A DNA stretch of 64,000 nucleotides from Pseudomonas sp. MRSN 12121 (GTDB lineage Bacteria; Pseudomonadota; Gammaproteobacteria; Pseudomonadales; Pseudomonadaceae): positions 4,735,388-4,799,387 of the forward strand of contig NZ_CP010892.1 in the NCBI RefSeq assembly GCF_000931465.1, in the 5' to 3' direction. The first letter of the stretch is position 1; every line of letters starts with the position of its first letter. The notes beneath the pieces were generated by a model. It saw only the letters and a list, made by a program, of their open reading frames with translations, ran no database searches and was not told the DNA's origin. Position numbers and translations under genes: made by a program. Shown here piece by piece: positions 43,772 to 52,245 of the stretch.

Positions 43772-44845
43772 TCAGCCTTCCAGTTCTGCGACAAGCGGCG
43801 AACCGAAGCCCATGCGCCGGGCGTGGCGAGTCGCATCCAGGTTGCGGTTATAGAGGTTCTTGTCGGTGCCCTGCTCGATGAAGTGCAGGATCGAAGCGAC
43901 CGCCACACTCGCCATCTCGTCCCACACCGCCGACGTCATGGCGCCGACATAAGGCGTACAGATGAAGCGATCATCCGACAGGTCGAGCATCTCGATCGGC
44001 ATGTTGATGGTCTTGCCATCCTTGATCAGCGGCGGTGCATCCCAGTTCTTGTCGTCGAATGCCGCGCCGGCGATCTTCTCCTCGACCAGCGCCTTGTAGA
44101 CCGCCTGGCCATCGACCAGGGACGACTCCGAGGTATTGATCAGGATCGCGCTGGGCTTCATCAGCGCCAGCTCGGCCTCACCGATAAACCCTAGCGTCGA
44201 GTCGTTGTACGGGCATGCCAGGATCACCACGTCGCTGGTGGCCAGCAACTCGTCCTGCGACAACCGTTGCGCCTGGGTGTCGCGTTCCACATCCGGCTTC
44301 TGCGAGTTGGCGGTGTAGACGATCCGGCAATGAAAGCCATCGTGCATCATCCTTGCCACCCGCGAGCCGACCTTGCCCATGCCGATGATGCCGATCACCG
44401 CATCCTTGAGCAGCGGCGTGTCGGTTTCGTGCAGGCGGCCATTTTTCTGCTCGCTGTGGAAGTAGATCAGCTTGCGGCGCAAGGCAATGACCAGCCCCAC
44501 CAGGAACTCGCCCATGGCCTCGTACATCACTTTCAGGCCAGGGGTGTTGGTCACTGCGATCCCCAGGCGGTCGGCCGCGTCGATATCGACCAGATGCTCG
44601 GCCCCCGACGCCAGGCACGCCACCAACTTCAACTTCCCGGCCTGCTGCAGGATCTCTTCGGTGAGGATTTCTTCACCGGCATGCATATAAATGTGGGCAT
44701 CACGGATAGCGGAAATAACCCGCGCCTGATCGGGAAACGATTCGCCAATCAACGCCACTTCATAGAGCGACGGATTCAACTCGGCGATATAGCGTTGAGC
44801 CAAACGATCGGCCCCGGAGATAACTACCTTAATTCGTTCCGACAC
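43772..44845 (-). CDS. D-2-hydroxyacid dehydrogenase homologue lacking catalytic residues
   Basis: A 357-residue protein with the two-domain fold of the family, including the NAD site GIIGMGKVGSRVARMM. The usual catalytic Arg (INxxRGxxVD) is replaced: INTSESSLVD. The Glu segment is replaced by DDKNWDAPP, and the His of TPHxAG is Tyr in CTPYVGAMT. All three catalytic positions therefore appear lost. It may bind NAD and act as a sensor, scaffold or an enzyme with new chemistry. First gene of the minus-strand operon; 617 bp separate it from the divergent homospermidine synthase gene. Confidence 0.85.
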   Translation of the reverse strand: MSERIKVVISGADRLAQRYIAELNPSLYEVALIGESFPDQARVISAIRDAHIYMHAGEEILTEEILQQAGKLKLVACLASGAEHLVDIDAADRLGIAVTNTPGLKVMYEAMGEFLVGLVIALRRKLIYFHSEQKNGRLHETDTPLLKDAVIGIIGMGKVGSRVARMMHDGFHCRIVYTANSQKPDVERDTQAQRLSQDELLATSDVVILACPYNDSTLGFIGEAELALMKPSAILINTSESSLVDGQAVYKALVEEKIAGAAFDDKNWDAPPLIKDGKTINMPIEMLDLSDDRFICTPYVGAMTSAVWDEMASVAVASILHFIEQGTDKNLYNRNLDATRHARRMGFGSPLVAELEG

Positions 44846-45462
44846 AGTGACACCCCAAAATAAGTTCTAATGGAATATTAAATTTCAAACGCCACTACAT
44901 GACGCGTTGAAAGCAACAGTGATAACGGGCGAGCCCCGCCAACCGTCGAGCCATGCGTTACAACATCCACCAACAGAAGAGGCCGGACGCCAGGCAGGAG
45001 CGACGGGAAAGCCGATGACCGCGCTATGGACTCGTGGTCGGAGCGGTCTCGCAAAGGTAATGAATAGCGGGGACGAAGAGGGTCAAGAACATACACATAT
45101 CCTTATGGGTACGGTGCAGTACGGCACCTGGCAATAACGATGCATCCTTTGCATCGCTGAACTTGGGACTTACCTGAAAAGTTCAGGACCCCATAAAAGA
45201 TCAATATATTTACCCTGTCAAGAATTTTTCTCGAACAGCGAAAGCGGATACATTTGCGCTACATTTTCGAAACTTTTCACGACTTCATGGCAGCTTATTA
45301 GTTACGAAAAACTAATTAACCATTTCGTGAATTTTTGCCCGACCAATCACCAGCAACGTTCTAACGTTTATTTATCGCCATTCGACTAGTTTAACTATTG
45401 ACAACATTCCAAGAACGCCTGTCTATTAAAAATAAACACAGCATCGGCAAGGAAGCCTGCGA
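44846..45462. promoter_or_regulatory. Divergent control region with three inverted repeats
   Basis: A 617-bp gap between divergent genes; its right half is strongly AT-rich. Inverted repeats: CGATGCA-tcctt-TGCATCG (45138-45156), CCTGAA-AAG-TTCAGG (45173-45187) and ATTAGTT-acgaaa-AACTAAT (45297-45316). Reading frames inside lack ribosome sites. The repeats are candidate operators for joint control of the two units. No regulator gene is adjacent. Confidence 0.5.
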
Positions 45463-46869
45463 ATGAATGCCCTTATTGCGCCCGGAAAAATCATCTTTGT
45501 CGGCTTTGGTTCCATAGCGGAATCGTTCGTCGCACTGCTGGACCAAACTCATGATCTGGCCAGGATCGAGCTGATCGCCATCGATCCGTTGCGCCCACCG
45601 CGCCAGGAGTTCTTCCAGAGCGAGTACCACCTGAATTTCATCCAGGCCCGCCTCGACCCGAACAACCTCCGGGACATGCTTACGCCCCTCGTCGAGCGGG
45701 ACTGCTTCGTCATCAATCTGTCGACGGACGTCTCGAGCCTCGACCTCATCGAGCTCTGTCACCAGGCCGGCGCCCTGTACCTGGACACCTGCATCGAACC
45801 CTGGCCGGGTGGCTACAGCGATCCCGCGCAGCCCATGGCCCAACGCACCAACTACCACCTGCGCGAGTGCATGCTGAAACTGAAAAAACGCCTTGGCGGC
45901 GGGCCGACGGCGGTGGTGGCGCATGGCGCCAATCCCGGCCTGGTCTCGCACCTCGTGAAACAGGCCCTGGTGAACCTGGGCAACGACCTCATCCCGGGTT
46001 TCACTCCCCCGCAGTGCCGCGAAGACTGGGCGCGCACCAGCAAGGAACTGGGGGTGAAAGTGATCCATATCGCCGAATACGATTCCCAGGTCGCCGTCGA
46101 GCCCAAGGCCCGGGGCGAGTTCGTCAACACCTGGTCGGTCAATGGTTTCATCAGCGAAGCGCAACAGCCTGCGGAGCTAGGCTGGGGCTCCCATGAAAAA
46201 TCCCTTCCCGAGCAGGGCTTCGAACATGAGTCCGGAAGCAAGGCCGCCATCTACATCGGCAAACCCGGGGCGACGGTGCAGGTGAAGACATGGACGCCGC
46301 ACGACCAGGAAACCCTGGGCTTCCTGGTCACCCATAACGAGGCGATTTCCATAGCCGACTTCCTCACCGGTACGTTCACCGACGAAACCTATCGCCCCAC
46401 CGTCCACTACGCCTACAGGCCCTGCGACAACGCGATTCTTTCCCTCCTGGAATGGCTGGGTAAAAGCCGCCAGGACCCGGCGCTCAAACGCGTGTTGAAA
46501 TCAGAAGAGATCGCCAGCGGCGCGGACCATCTGGGCGTGCTGCTGATGGGGCACCGCAAAAGTTGCTACTGGTTCGGCTCGACGCTCTCCATCGAGCAAG
46601 CCAGGGCGTTGGCGCCGTTGAACACCGCGACCACCCTGCAAGTCGCAGCGGGTGTCCTGGCCGGTTATCTGTGGGCCCTGAATCATCCGGATGCGGGCAT
46701 GGTCGAAGCCGAGGACATGGACTATCAAGAGGTGCTCGCCTATGCCGCGCCTTACCTGGGCGGGCTGCAAGGCTTTTTCTCCGACTGGAACCCGGTCCAG
46801 AACGATCCGGGCACCTTTGCCCGCAACGACCCGAGCGACGTCTGGCAATTCAATAACTTCCTGGTCTAG
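45463..46869 (+). CDS. hss: Homospermidine synthase
   Basis: A 468-residue enzyme closely matching bacterial homospermidine synthase as known from Blastochloris viridis. Shared features are the N-terminal NAD site IIFVGFGSIAESF, the segments DTCIEPWPGGY, AHGANPGLVSHLVKQAL, WSVNGFISEAQQPAELGWG, VTHNEAISIADFLTG, YRPTVHYAYRPCDNA and a C-terminus ending PSDVWQFNNFLV. It makes homospermidine from putrescine (or putrescine plus spermidine) in an NAD-dependent reaction, in the cytoplasm. It is divergent from the operon with the FAD oxidase and tRNA-like genes, so polyamine-derived chemistry may be part of that pathway (inference). A stem-loop without T-tract follows. Confidence 0.93.
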   Translation: MNALIAPGKIIFVGFGSIAESFVALLDQTHDLARIELIAIDPLRPPRQEFFQSEYHLNFIQARLDPNNLRDMLTPLVERDCFVINLSTDVSSLDLIELCHQAGALYLDTCIEPWPGGYSDPAQPMAQRTNYHLRECMLKLKKRLGGGPTAVVAHGANPGLVSHLVKQALVNLGNDLIPGFTPPQCREDWARTSKELGVKVIHIAEYDSQVAVEPKARGEFVNTWSVNGFISEAQQPAELGWGSHEKSLPEQGFEHESGSKAAIYIGKPGATVQVKTWTPHDQETLGFLVTHNEAISIADFLTGTFTDETYRPTVHYAYRPCDNAILSLLEWLGKSRQDPALKRVLKSEEIASGADHLGVLLMGHRKSCYWFGSTLSIEQARALAPLNTATTLQVAAGVLAGYLWALNHPDAGMVEAEDMDYQEVLAYAAPYLGGLQGFFSDWNPVQNDPGTFARNDPSDVWQFNNFLV

Positions 46870-46895
46870 AAAAACCTCCCTCCCCTGATCTGTCT

Positions 46896-46917
46896 GGGCT
46901 GGAAAACATTCCAGCCC
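46896..46917 (+). terminator. Hairpin after the homospermidine synthase gene
   Basis: GGGCTGGAA-AACA-TTCCAGCCC, a 9-bp perfect stem 27 bp after the stop. It lacks a T-tract, so it may be a Rho-assisted terminator or a 3' stabiliser. Confidence 0.45.
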
Positions 46918-47063
46918 GGGCAGCGTGCGCCGCCCCGCCCTCTTCCCCCACCGTTGCCACGCCAATCCCTCGACAAAGGCTGTAGCGTCCCCCCGGCAGC
47001 TGCTACGATGCCCGGCTTAACCGCTTCAGCCACCGGCCCTGATGGGCCGAGAGGAACCGCGCC

Positions 47064-47729
47064 ATGCTCGACGCCCTGCTTTTCGATCTCGACGGCACCC
47101 TGACCGACACCGACCAATTGCACCTGCTGGCCTTGCAGCAACTGCTGCTGGAGGAAGAGGGCCGGGTGTTCACCCGCGAAGCGTTCGAGGCCCATGTCAG
47201 CGGCCAGGCCAATGCCGCCATGTGCCGCTACCTGTTCCCCGAACGCTCGGTGGCCGAGCACGAGGCCTTCGCCGATCGCAAGGAGGCGCGCTTTCGCCAG
47301 CTGTCGCCACGACTGACGCCGATGCCGGGCCTGCTGCGCCTGCTGGACTTCGCCCAGGCGCAGGCGATCGGCGTCTGTGTGGTGACCAATGCGCCGCGGG
47401 CCAACGCCGAGCACATGCTGGACGTGCTGGGCCTGCGTGAGCGATTCGCCACGGTGCTGGTGGCCGAGGAACTGCCCCGGGCCAAGCCCGACCCACTGCC
47501 CTACCTCACCGGCCTCGAATGCCTCGGCGCCCTGCCCGAGGCCGGGATCGCCTTCGAGGACTCGATTCCCGGCCTCACCGCCGCGGTGGGCGCCGGGGTC
47601 TTCACCGTCGGCCTGGCCACCAGCCAGAGCCCCGAGGCGCTGCTGGCCGCCGGCGCCCATCTGGTGATCGAGGACTTCGACGATCCACGGCTGTGGGCGG
47701 TGATCGAGCGGATGCTCGGCCCACGCTAA
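47064..47729 (+). CDS. HAD-superfamily phosphatase (beta-phosphoglucomutase-like)
   Basis: A 221-residue HAD hydrolase. Motif I is LLFDLDGTLTD with the nucleophile Asp, motif II the Thr in CVVTNAPR, motif III the Lys in RAKPDPLPY, and motif IV FEDSIPGLTAA. The inserted helical cap at residues 15-75 (LLALQQLLLEEEGRVF) is of the phosphoglucomutase/phosphoglycolate type. GAGAGGA precedes the ATG. It acts on a small phosphorylated metabolite that the sequence does not identify. Confidence 0.88.
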   Translation: MLDALLFDLDGTLTDTDQLHLLALQQLLLEEEGRVFTREAFEAHVSGQANAAMCRYLFPERSVAEHEAFADRKEARFRQLSPRLTPMPGLLRLLDFAQAQAIGVCVVTNAPRANAEHMLDVLGLRERFATVLVAEELPRAKPDPLPYLTGLECLGALPEAGIAFEDSIPGLTAAVGAGVFTVGLATSQSPEALLAAGAHLVIEDFDDPRLWAVIERMLGPR

Positions 47730-47858
47730 CCCGGCGACACGCCCGTCCTGGGCGGGCGACTCAGAAATAACCCGAGGCTTTTCAGTTGTGTCTGATGGTC
47801 CGGCGCGCTTTGGCTCTTGAAGATAGCGCCCCGCCTGACCGTCGTTTCAAGGACCTTC

Positions 47859-48263
47859 ATGAACGCCCTCATCTCCCTGCCTCTATTGGCCCTGCTTGGC
47901 TTCGCGAGCAGCCCGGCCCACGCCCAGGACATCCCCGAACCCGCCCTGCCGGAAGCGACGAGCAGTTGCCTGGCCCGGGGCGAGGCGATCAAGGGCAGCC
48001 TGGAACAGCTCCTGGCCGAGCCGCAATACCAGCAGCTGGCCGGCCTGCAACGGGTGCTCGAACCCCTCAGCCGCTATTGCGACGGCCTGCATTTCGAGCA
48101 CAACCCACCGCTGCGCCAGGCCGAATACCAGGTGCTGTTGCGGCAGATGGAGCTGGACGCGGCGCGCGACTATGGCGATCCGAGCATCATCGGCAAACGC
48201 AAGGCGCGGCTGACCCACGCCTTGCAAGTCCTGCAATACGCCCTCGGCGCCCACGAGCGCTGA
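47859..48263 (+). CDS. Small exported protein of unknown function
   Basis: A 134-residue precursor with a clear signal peptide (LISLPLLALLGFASSPAHA, cleavage near residue 22). The mature part is helical, with two cysteines (SSCLARGEA and SRYCDGLHF) that could form one disulfide in the periplasm. The ATG at 47859 follows AAGGA. I recognise no family. It stands alone. Confidence 0.75.
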   Translation: MNALISLPLLALLGFASSPAHAQDIPEPALPEATSSCLARGEAIKGSLEQLLAEPQYQQLAGLQRVLEPLSRYCDGLHFEHNPPLRQAEYQVLLRQMELDAARDYGDPSIIGKRKARLTHALQVLQYALGAHER

Positions 48264-48466
48264 ATCCCGTCGCGCCTGCCACACCGCCTCTCCGCCAGCC
48301 GATTTTCCCAGCCGATTCAACGACCTGCGCCAGCCGCTCGGGCGTATTCGGAATTCCTCGCAAATGGGAATGCAACTAATTGTTATGCAAGGAATTTTCA
48401 TAAAACTGACTAAGATTGTTCTGAGCGGTGCCGATGGCTTGAAAGGACACAAGGAGCAATCTGGAA

Positions 48467-50032
48467 ATGAGAAACAATCAGCCCGTAACACAACGTGAAG
48501 TGGCTTTGGGAACACACCAGAAACTCATCTCCACCACCGACGCCCGCGGCGTCATCAGCTACTGCAACGATGCCTTCGTGGACATCAGCGGTTTCGACCG
48601 CGACGACCTGATCGGTGCGCCCCAGAATATCGTCCGCCATCCCGATGTACCGCCCGCGGTATTCGCCCACATGTGGGCCGCGCTGAAACAGGGCCAGCCA
48701 TGGATGGGCATCGTCAAGAACCGCTCGAAGAACGGCGACCATTACTGGGTCAACGCCTACGTCACGCCGATTTTCGAGGGCAGCAAGATCGTCGGCTACG
48801 AGTCGGTACGGGTCAAACCCACGGCCGAGCAGATCCGCCGCGCCCAGGACCTGTACCGGCGCCTCAACGCCCAGCAGCCCGCCATCCCCCGCCGGCATCG
48901 CTGGCAACCGGCCCTGCTGGGCTGGGCGCCGTCGCTGGTCGCCGGCCTGGCCGGTTGCCTGAGCGGCCTCTGGCTGGCGCCGCCCCTGGCGCTGGCGGTG
49001 GCCGCCGGGCTTTCCGTGCCCCTGGGCCTGCTGGCGACGCAGCGCCAGGGCAAGGCGGCGCGGCAACTGCTGCAACTCGCCGATCCGTCCACCTGCGATC
49101 CGCTGATCGCGCAGATGTACAGCGATGCCCAGGGCGCCCAGGCCTGCCTGGAAACCGCCTTCGTCAGCCAGGACGCGCGCTTGAAGACCTGCCTCACCCG
49201 CCTGCAGGACAGCGCCGAGCAACTCAACGCCCTGGCCAGCCGCTCCGATACCCTGGCCAGCGACAGCTCCCGCGGCCTGGACCGCCAGCGCGTGGAAACC
49301 GAGCAGGTGTCCGCCGCCGTCAACCAGATGGCCGCCACCACCCAGGAAGTTGCCAGCCACGTGCAGCGCACCGCCGACGCCACCCAGGCGGCCAACCAGC
49401 TGACCGGCCGCGGGCGCGAAGTGGCGCGCGATACCCGCGAGGCCATCGAGCGCCTGTCGGCGGTGGTCGGCGAAACCGGGCAGAACGTGGCGCAACTGGC
49501 CCGGGACAGCAGCGAGATCGGCACCGTGGTCGATGTGATCAAGGGCATCGCCGACCAGACCAACCTGCTGGCGCTCAACGCCGCCATCGAGGCGGCCCGC
49601 GCCGGGGACATGGGCCGCGGCTTCGCCGTGGTGGCCGACGAGGTGCGCCAGCTGGCCCAGCGCACCGCGCAATCCACCCAGCAGATCCACGAGTTGATCA
49701 CCCAGTTGCAGACCTCTTCGCAGAACGCCGTGCACAGCATGGAAAACGGCCAGCGCCAGGCCGAGGAAGGCGTGGCCCGGGTGCTGGAGGCGGACCAGGC
49801 GCTGCTGGGGATCAGCGAGGCGGTGGCCAACATCACCGACATGACCACCCAGATCGCCGCCGCCACCGAAGAGCAAAGCGCGGTGGCCGAGGAGATCAGC
49901 CGCAATATCAGCACCATCGCCCAACTGGCCGACCAGACCTCGGAACAGGCCCACCATTCGGCCGAACTGAGCAAAGAACTGACCCAGACCGCGACCACCC
50001 AGTACTCGTTGGTGGAGCGCTTCAACCGCTAG
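48467..50032 (+). CDS. aer: Aer-type PAS methyl-accepting chemotaxis receptor
   Basis: A 521-residue receptor. An N-terminal PAS domain (ISYCNDAFVDISGFDRDDLIG, QNIVRHPDVPPAVFAHMW) matches the FAD-binding PAS of Aer. Next come one hydrophobic hairpin (about residues 145-185), a HAMP-like linker and the signalling tip GIADQTNLLALNAAIEAARAG-DMGRGFAVVADEVR. The lack of a periplasmic domain fits energy or oxygen taxis. It is followed by a strong terminator. Confidence 0.9.
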   Translation: MRNNQPVTQREVALGTHQKLISTTDARGVISYCNDAFVDISGFDRDDLIGAPQNIVRHPDVPPAVFAHMWAALKQGQPWMGIVKNRSKNGDHYWVNAYVTPIFEGSKIVGYESVRVKPTAEQIRRAQDLYRRLNAQQPAIPRRHRWQPALLGWAPSLVAGLAGCLSGLWLAPPLALAVAAGLSVPLGLLATQRQGKAARQLLQLADPSTCDPLIAQMYSDAQGAQACLETAFVSQDARLKTCLTRLQDSAEQLNALASRSDTLASDSSRGLDRQRVETEQVSAAVNQMAATTQEVASHVQRTADATQAANQLTGRGREVARDTREAIERLSAVVGETGQNVAQLARDSSEIGTVVDVIKGIADQTNLLALNAAIEAARAGDMGRGFAVVADEVRQLAQRTAQSTQQIHELITQLQTSSQNAVHSMENGQRQAEEGVARVLEADQALLGISEAVANITDMTTQIAAATEEQSAVAEEISRNISTIAQLADQTSEQAHHSAELSKELTQTATTQYSLVERFNR

Positions 50033-50064
50033 CGGCGAGGCGCTGCGTGCCCGGCATCCAGGGC

Positions 50065-50105
50065 AAAAAAAACGGCGCTGGCCCTTCCCGGGCCAGCGCC
50101 GTTTT
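50065..50105. terminator. Bidirectional intrinsic terminator between aer and prfH
   Basis: CGGCGCTGGCCC and GGGCCAGCGCCG form a 12-bp perfect stem with loop TTCCC, with A-run on the left and TTTT on the right. It serves both convergent units. Confidence 0.9.
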
Positions 50106-50118
50106 CCTGTTGCGGGGT

Positions 50119-50736
50119 TCAAGGTTGAGGCATGAAACCGGTGCCGATGAAGGACCGCTGAGGATTGCCGCGTTCAACGCCATGGTGGAAGTCGCGACGT
50201 TGCAGGCGCAAGTCGCTCTGCGCCGCCTGCTCGAGGGCGGCGAGGCGCTGCTCGATCAGCAGCAGCGCCATGCGCCGGTTGTCGTGCTGGCTGCGTTCGG
50301 ACTGCACCTTGACGCTGATGCCGCTGGCCAGGTGGGTCGCGCGCACCGCCGAATCGGTGGTGTTGACATGCTGCCCGCCGGGACCGGAGGCGCGCATGGT
50401 TTCAAACCGCACCTCACTGTCCCAGCGCTGCTGCGGCGCCGTGAAGACCTGGCCGGCGAAGAACCAGTTCTTGCGTTTGTGCCCCGGCCGACAAGGGCTC
50501 TTGCAGACCCACAACAGCGTCCCGCTCCAGCGCCGGGCCAGGCTTTGCGCACGCTCGCCGTCCAGGCCGAGCAACAGCGATTTGTAGCTGCCCCGACGGG
50601 CCCCGGGCTCGCTTTCGACGAGACTGATCCTCACCTGCTCCGCCTCGGCTTCAAGGTCGAGGCGTTGCCAGGCCTTGGCCACCGCCAGTTCACATTCCGC
50701 CGGCCCTTGCGCCGACGACAGTTGCAACAGAATCAT
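50119..50736 (-). CDS. prfH: Peptide chain release factor-like protein PrfH
   Basis: A 205-residue class I release factor homologue. It keeps the peptidyl-hydrolysis motif GPGGQHVN (GGQ near 130) and the domain 3 tail, and lacks the stop-codon-reading domain of full release factors. PrfH proteins act with RtcB2: PrfH releases peptide from ribosomes whose 16S decoding site has been cut, and RtcB2 reseals the break. Its ATG overlaps the rtcB2 stop as ATGA, the usual arrangement of this module. Confidence 0.93.
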   Translation of the reverse strand: MILLQLSSAQGPAECELAVAKAWQRLDLEAEAEQVRISLVESEPGARRGSYKSLLLGLDGERAQSLARRWSGTLLWVCKSPCRPGHKRKNWFFAGQVFTAPQQRWDSEVRFETMRASGPGGQHVNTTDSAVRATHLASGISVKVQSERSQHDNRRMALLLIEQRLAALEQAAQSDLRLQRRDFHHGVERGNPQRSFIGTGFMPQP

Positions 50737-51869
50737 CAACAGCACCCCCGGCGCTTGTAGGTCAGGACCGGCTTGAGGCGGGCGATCAGCCTGACCAGGC
50801 CGGCTTCGAGCAGGCTGCCGACCACGCTGTCGATGCTCTTGTAGGCCTCGGGGGCCTCCTCGTACATGAGCGCCCGGTCTTCGCAGACCACCCGGCTGCC
50901 CAGGGCCGTGCGCTTGAGCTGGTCGAAGCTGAAGCGCGCAGCCAGGCGGCCCTTGCAGTCGCCGCGAAGCCATTTGCGGCCGGCGCCATGGGCCAGCGAG
51001 TAGAGGCTGGCGGCCTGCGGCACGGGTTGCACCAGGTAGCTGTAGTCGCCCCGGGAGCCCGGGATGACGACCACGCCCCGGTCGGAGGGGGTCGCGCCTT
51101 TGCGGTGGATCCAGCCCGCAACGCCGTCGACGGTCGCCGGCGAGACCAGGTTGTGGTCGATATCCAGGGCCGCGTGCCCGCGCGCGCGCAGGTTCGCCAG
51201 GAGGCGCTCGGCGATCAGCCGCCGGTTGGCTTGCGCGAAGCGCAGGGCTTCGTCATGCCGTTGCAGGTAGTCGATCCCCGCTTCGCTGTCGGCCGCGATG
51301 CCGGCATGGCCATAGCGGTCGACGTGACGCCGCAGAATGGCCTCGCCCAACCCGCGCGAACCGCTGTGCACCAGCAGCAGGAGTGCTTTGCGGTCCAGTT
51401 GCAGGCTGTCCATGAGTTCGTCGCAGTGAACCTGGTCGATCTGTTGCAGCTCGGCAAAGTGGTTGCCGCCGCCAATGGTGCCCAGGGCCGGTTCGTGGCC
51501 GGTGGCGGCGAAGCCCAGTTGCGCCAGGTCCTCCTGCCAGTGCTCGTCCAGCGCGGTGTCGATGTTGCCGATTTTCTTTTCGAGCTTGTCCAGGTTCAGC
51601 CTGGCGCTGGCGATGTCGGTCTGCCACAGCGCCATGCCGCAGCCGATATCGTTGCCGACCAGCGCCGGGTAGAGGGTCGTGGTGGAGAAGAACGCCGCGC
51701 CCACCGGATACCCCCGGCCCGGGTGCAGGTCCGGCATGCCGACCACGCGTTGCATGCCCTCGAGTCTTGCCGTCGTTTGAAGTTGCTGGATCGCTTGATC
51801 TTCGATCCAGGTGCTGTCGGAGGCGACCAGTGATACGCCGGCCGACACAGTGCGGATGCAATTGCCCAT
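50736..51869 (-). CDS. rtcB2: RtcB2 RNA ligase of the RtcB2-PrfH ribosome-repair module
   Basis: A 377-residue RtcB-family ligase, which joins 3'-phosphate or cyclic phosphate to 5'-OH RNA using GTP and Mn. Metal and active-site segments: VGNDIGCGMA (Cys), GGGNHFAEL, LVHSGSRGLGE and HGAGRKWLR, which carries the guanylylated His. It is shorter than RtcB1. The start at 51869 is chosen over an ATG 6 nt upstream because AGGA lies 7 nt before it. It is coupled to prfH. A small upstream frame with a strong ribosome site lies at 51962-52003. Confidence 0.92.
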   Translation of the reverse strand: MGNCIRTVSAGVSLVASDSTWIEDQAIQQLQTTARLEGMQRVVGMPDLHPGRGYPVGAAFFSTTTLYPALVGNDIGCGMALWQTDIASARLNLDKLEKKIGNIDTALDEHWQEDLAQLGFAATGHEPALGTIGGGNHFAELQQIDQVHCDELMDSLQLDRKALLLLVHSGSRGLGEAILRRHVDRYGHAGIAADSEAGIDYLQRHDEALRFAQANRRLIAERLLANLRARGHAALDIDHNLVSPATVDGVAGWIHRKGATPSDRGVVVIPGSRGDYSYLVQPVPQAASLYSLAHGAGRKWLRGDCKGRLAARFSFDQLKRTALGSRVVCEDRALMYEEAPEAYKSIDSVVGSLLEAGLVRLIARLKPVLTYKRRGCC

Positions 51870-51961
51870 GTCCAATTCCTGATTGGAGAAAAATAAAAGT
51901 CAGGGAATGGCAGGTCGGATCCGGGTTAAAGCGAAGGGCTGAAAAACAGCGGATGCAGCGT

Positions 51962-52003
51962 TTAAACCAGGCACGTCCTGCAGAAAGCGATCGGGTATTT
52001 CAT
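51962..52003 (-). CDS. Possible 13-residue leader ORF upstream of rtcB2
   Basis: MKYPIAFCRTCLV followed by TAA, with AGGAGATCCACC directly before its ATG, a much stronger ribosome site than that of rtcB2. It ends about 90 nt before rtcB2. It could be a translational sensor or leader of the repair operon. No family is known to me, and chance is possible. Confidence 0.35.
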   Translation of the reverse strand: MKYPIAFCRTCLV

Positions 52004-52138
52004 GGTGGATCTCCTCTGCTGAAGTGTGGGTTGAAGTGCGGGAATGGGCGCGCAGATTAATCGCGCCGAAACTTTCTGACAATGGCTGCGGCGTTTTTTA
52101 TCGAGCAGGGCCCGCGGCGGCTGGCCAGGAGCCCGCCC

Positions 52139-52163
52139 GGCACCCCGGCGATGCCGGGGTGCC
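52139..52163. terminator. Perfect 11-bp hairpin between mliC and rtcB2
   Basis: GGCACCCCGGC-GAT-GCCGGGGTGCC, followed by CCCTTTT on the plus strand only. On the minus strand, where it would end the lysozyme-inhibitor transcript, there is no T-tract. Confidence 0.5.
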
Positions 52164-52245
52164 CCCTTTTGTGGGCGAGCGCGGAGCACTATAAGTGCAC
52201 AGACCGGCGGTGGCCATCAGGCAGGTCCTAAAGCCCGCCGTGGCC

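Noticed and set aside
44907..45137. 76-residue plus-strand frame in the hss promoter region
   Set aside because: No ribosome site, atypical composition and no family features; more likely part of the regulatory gap.
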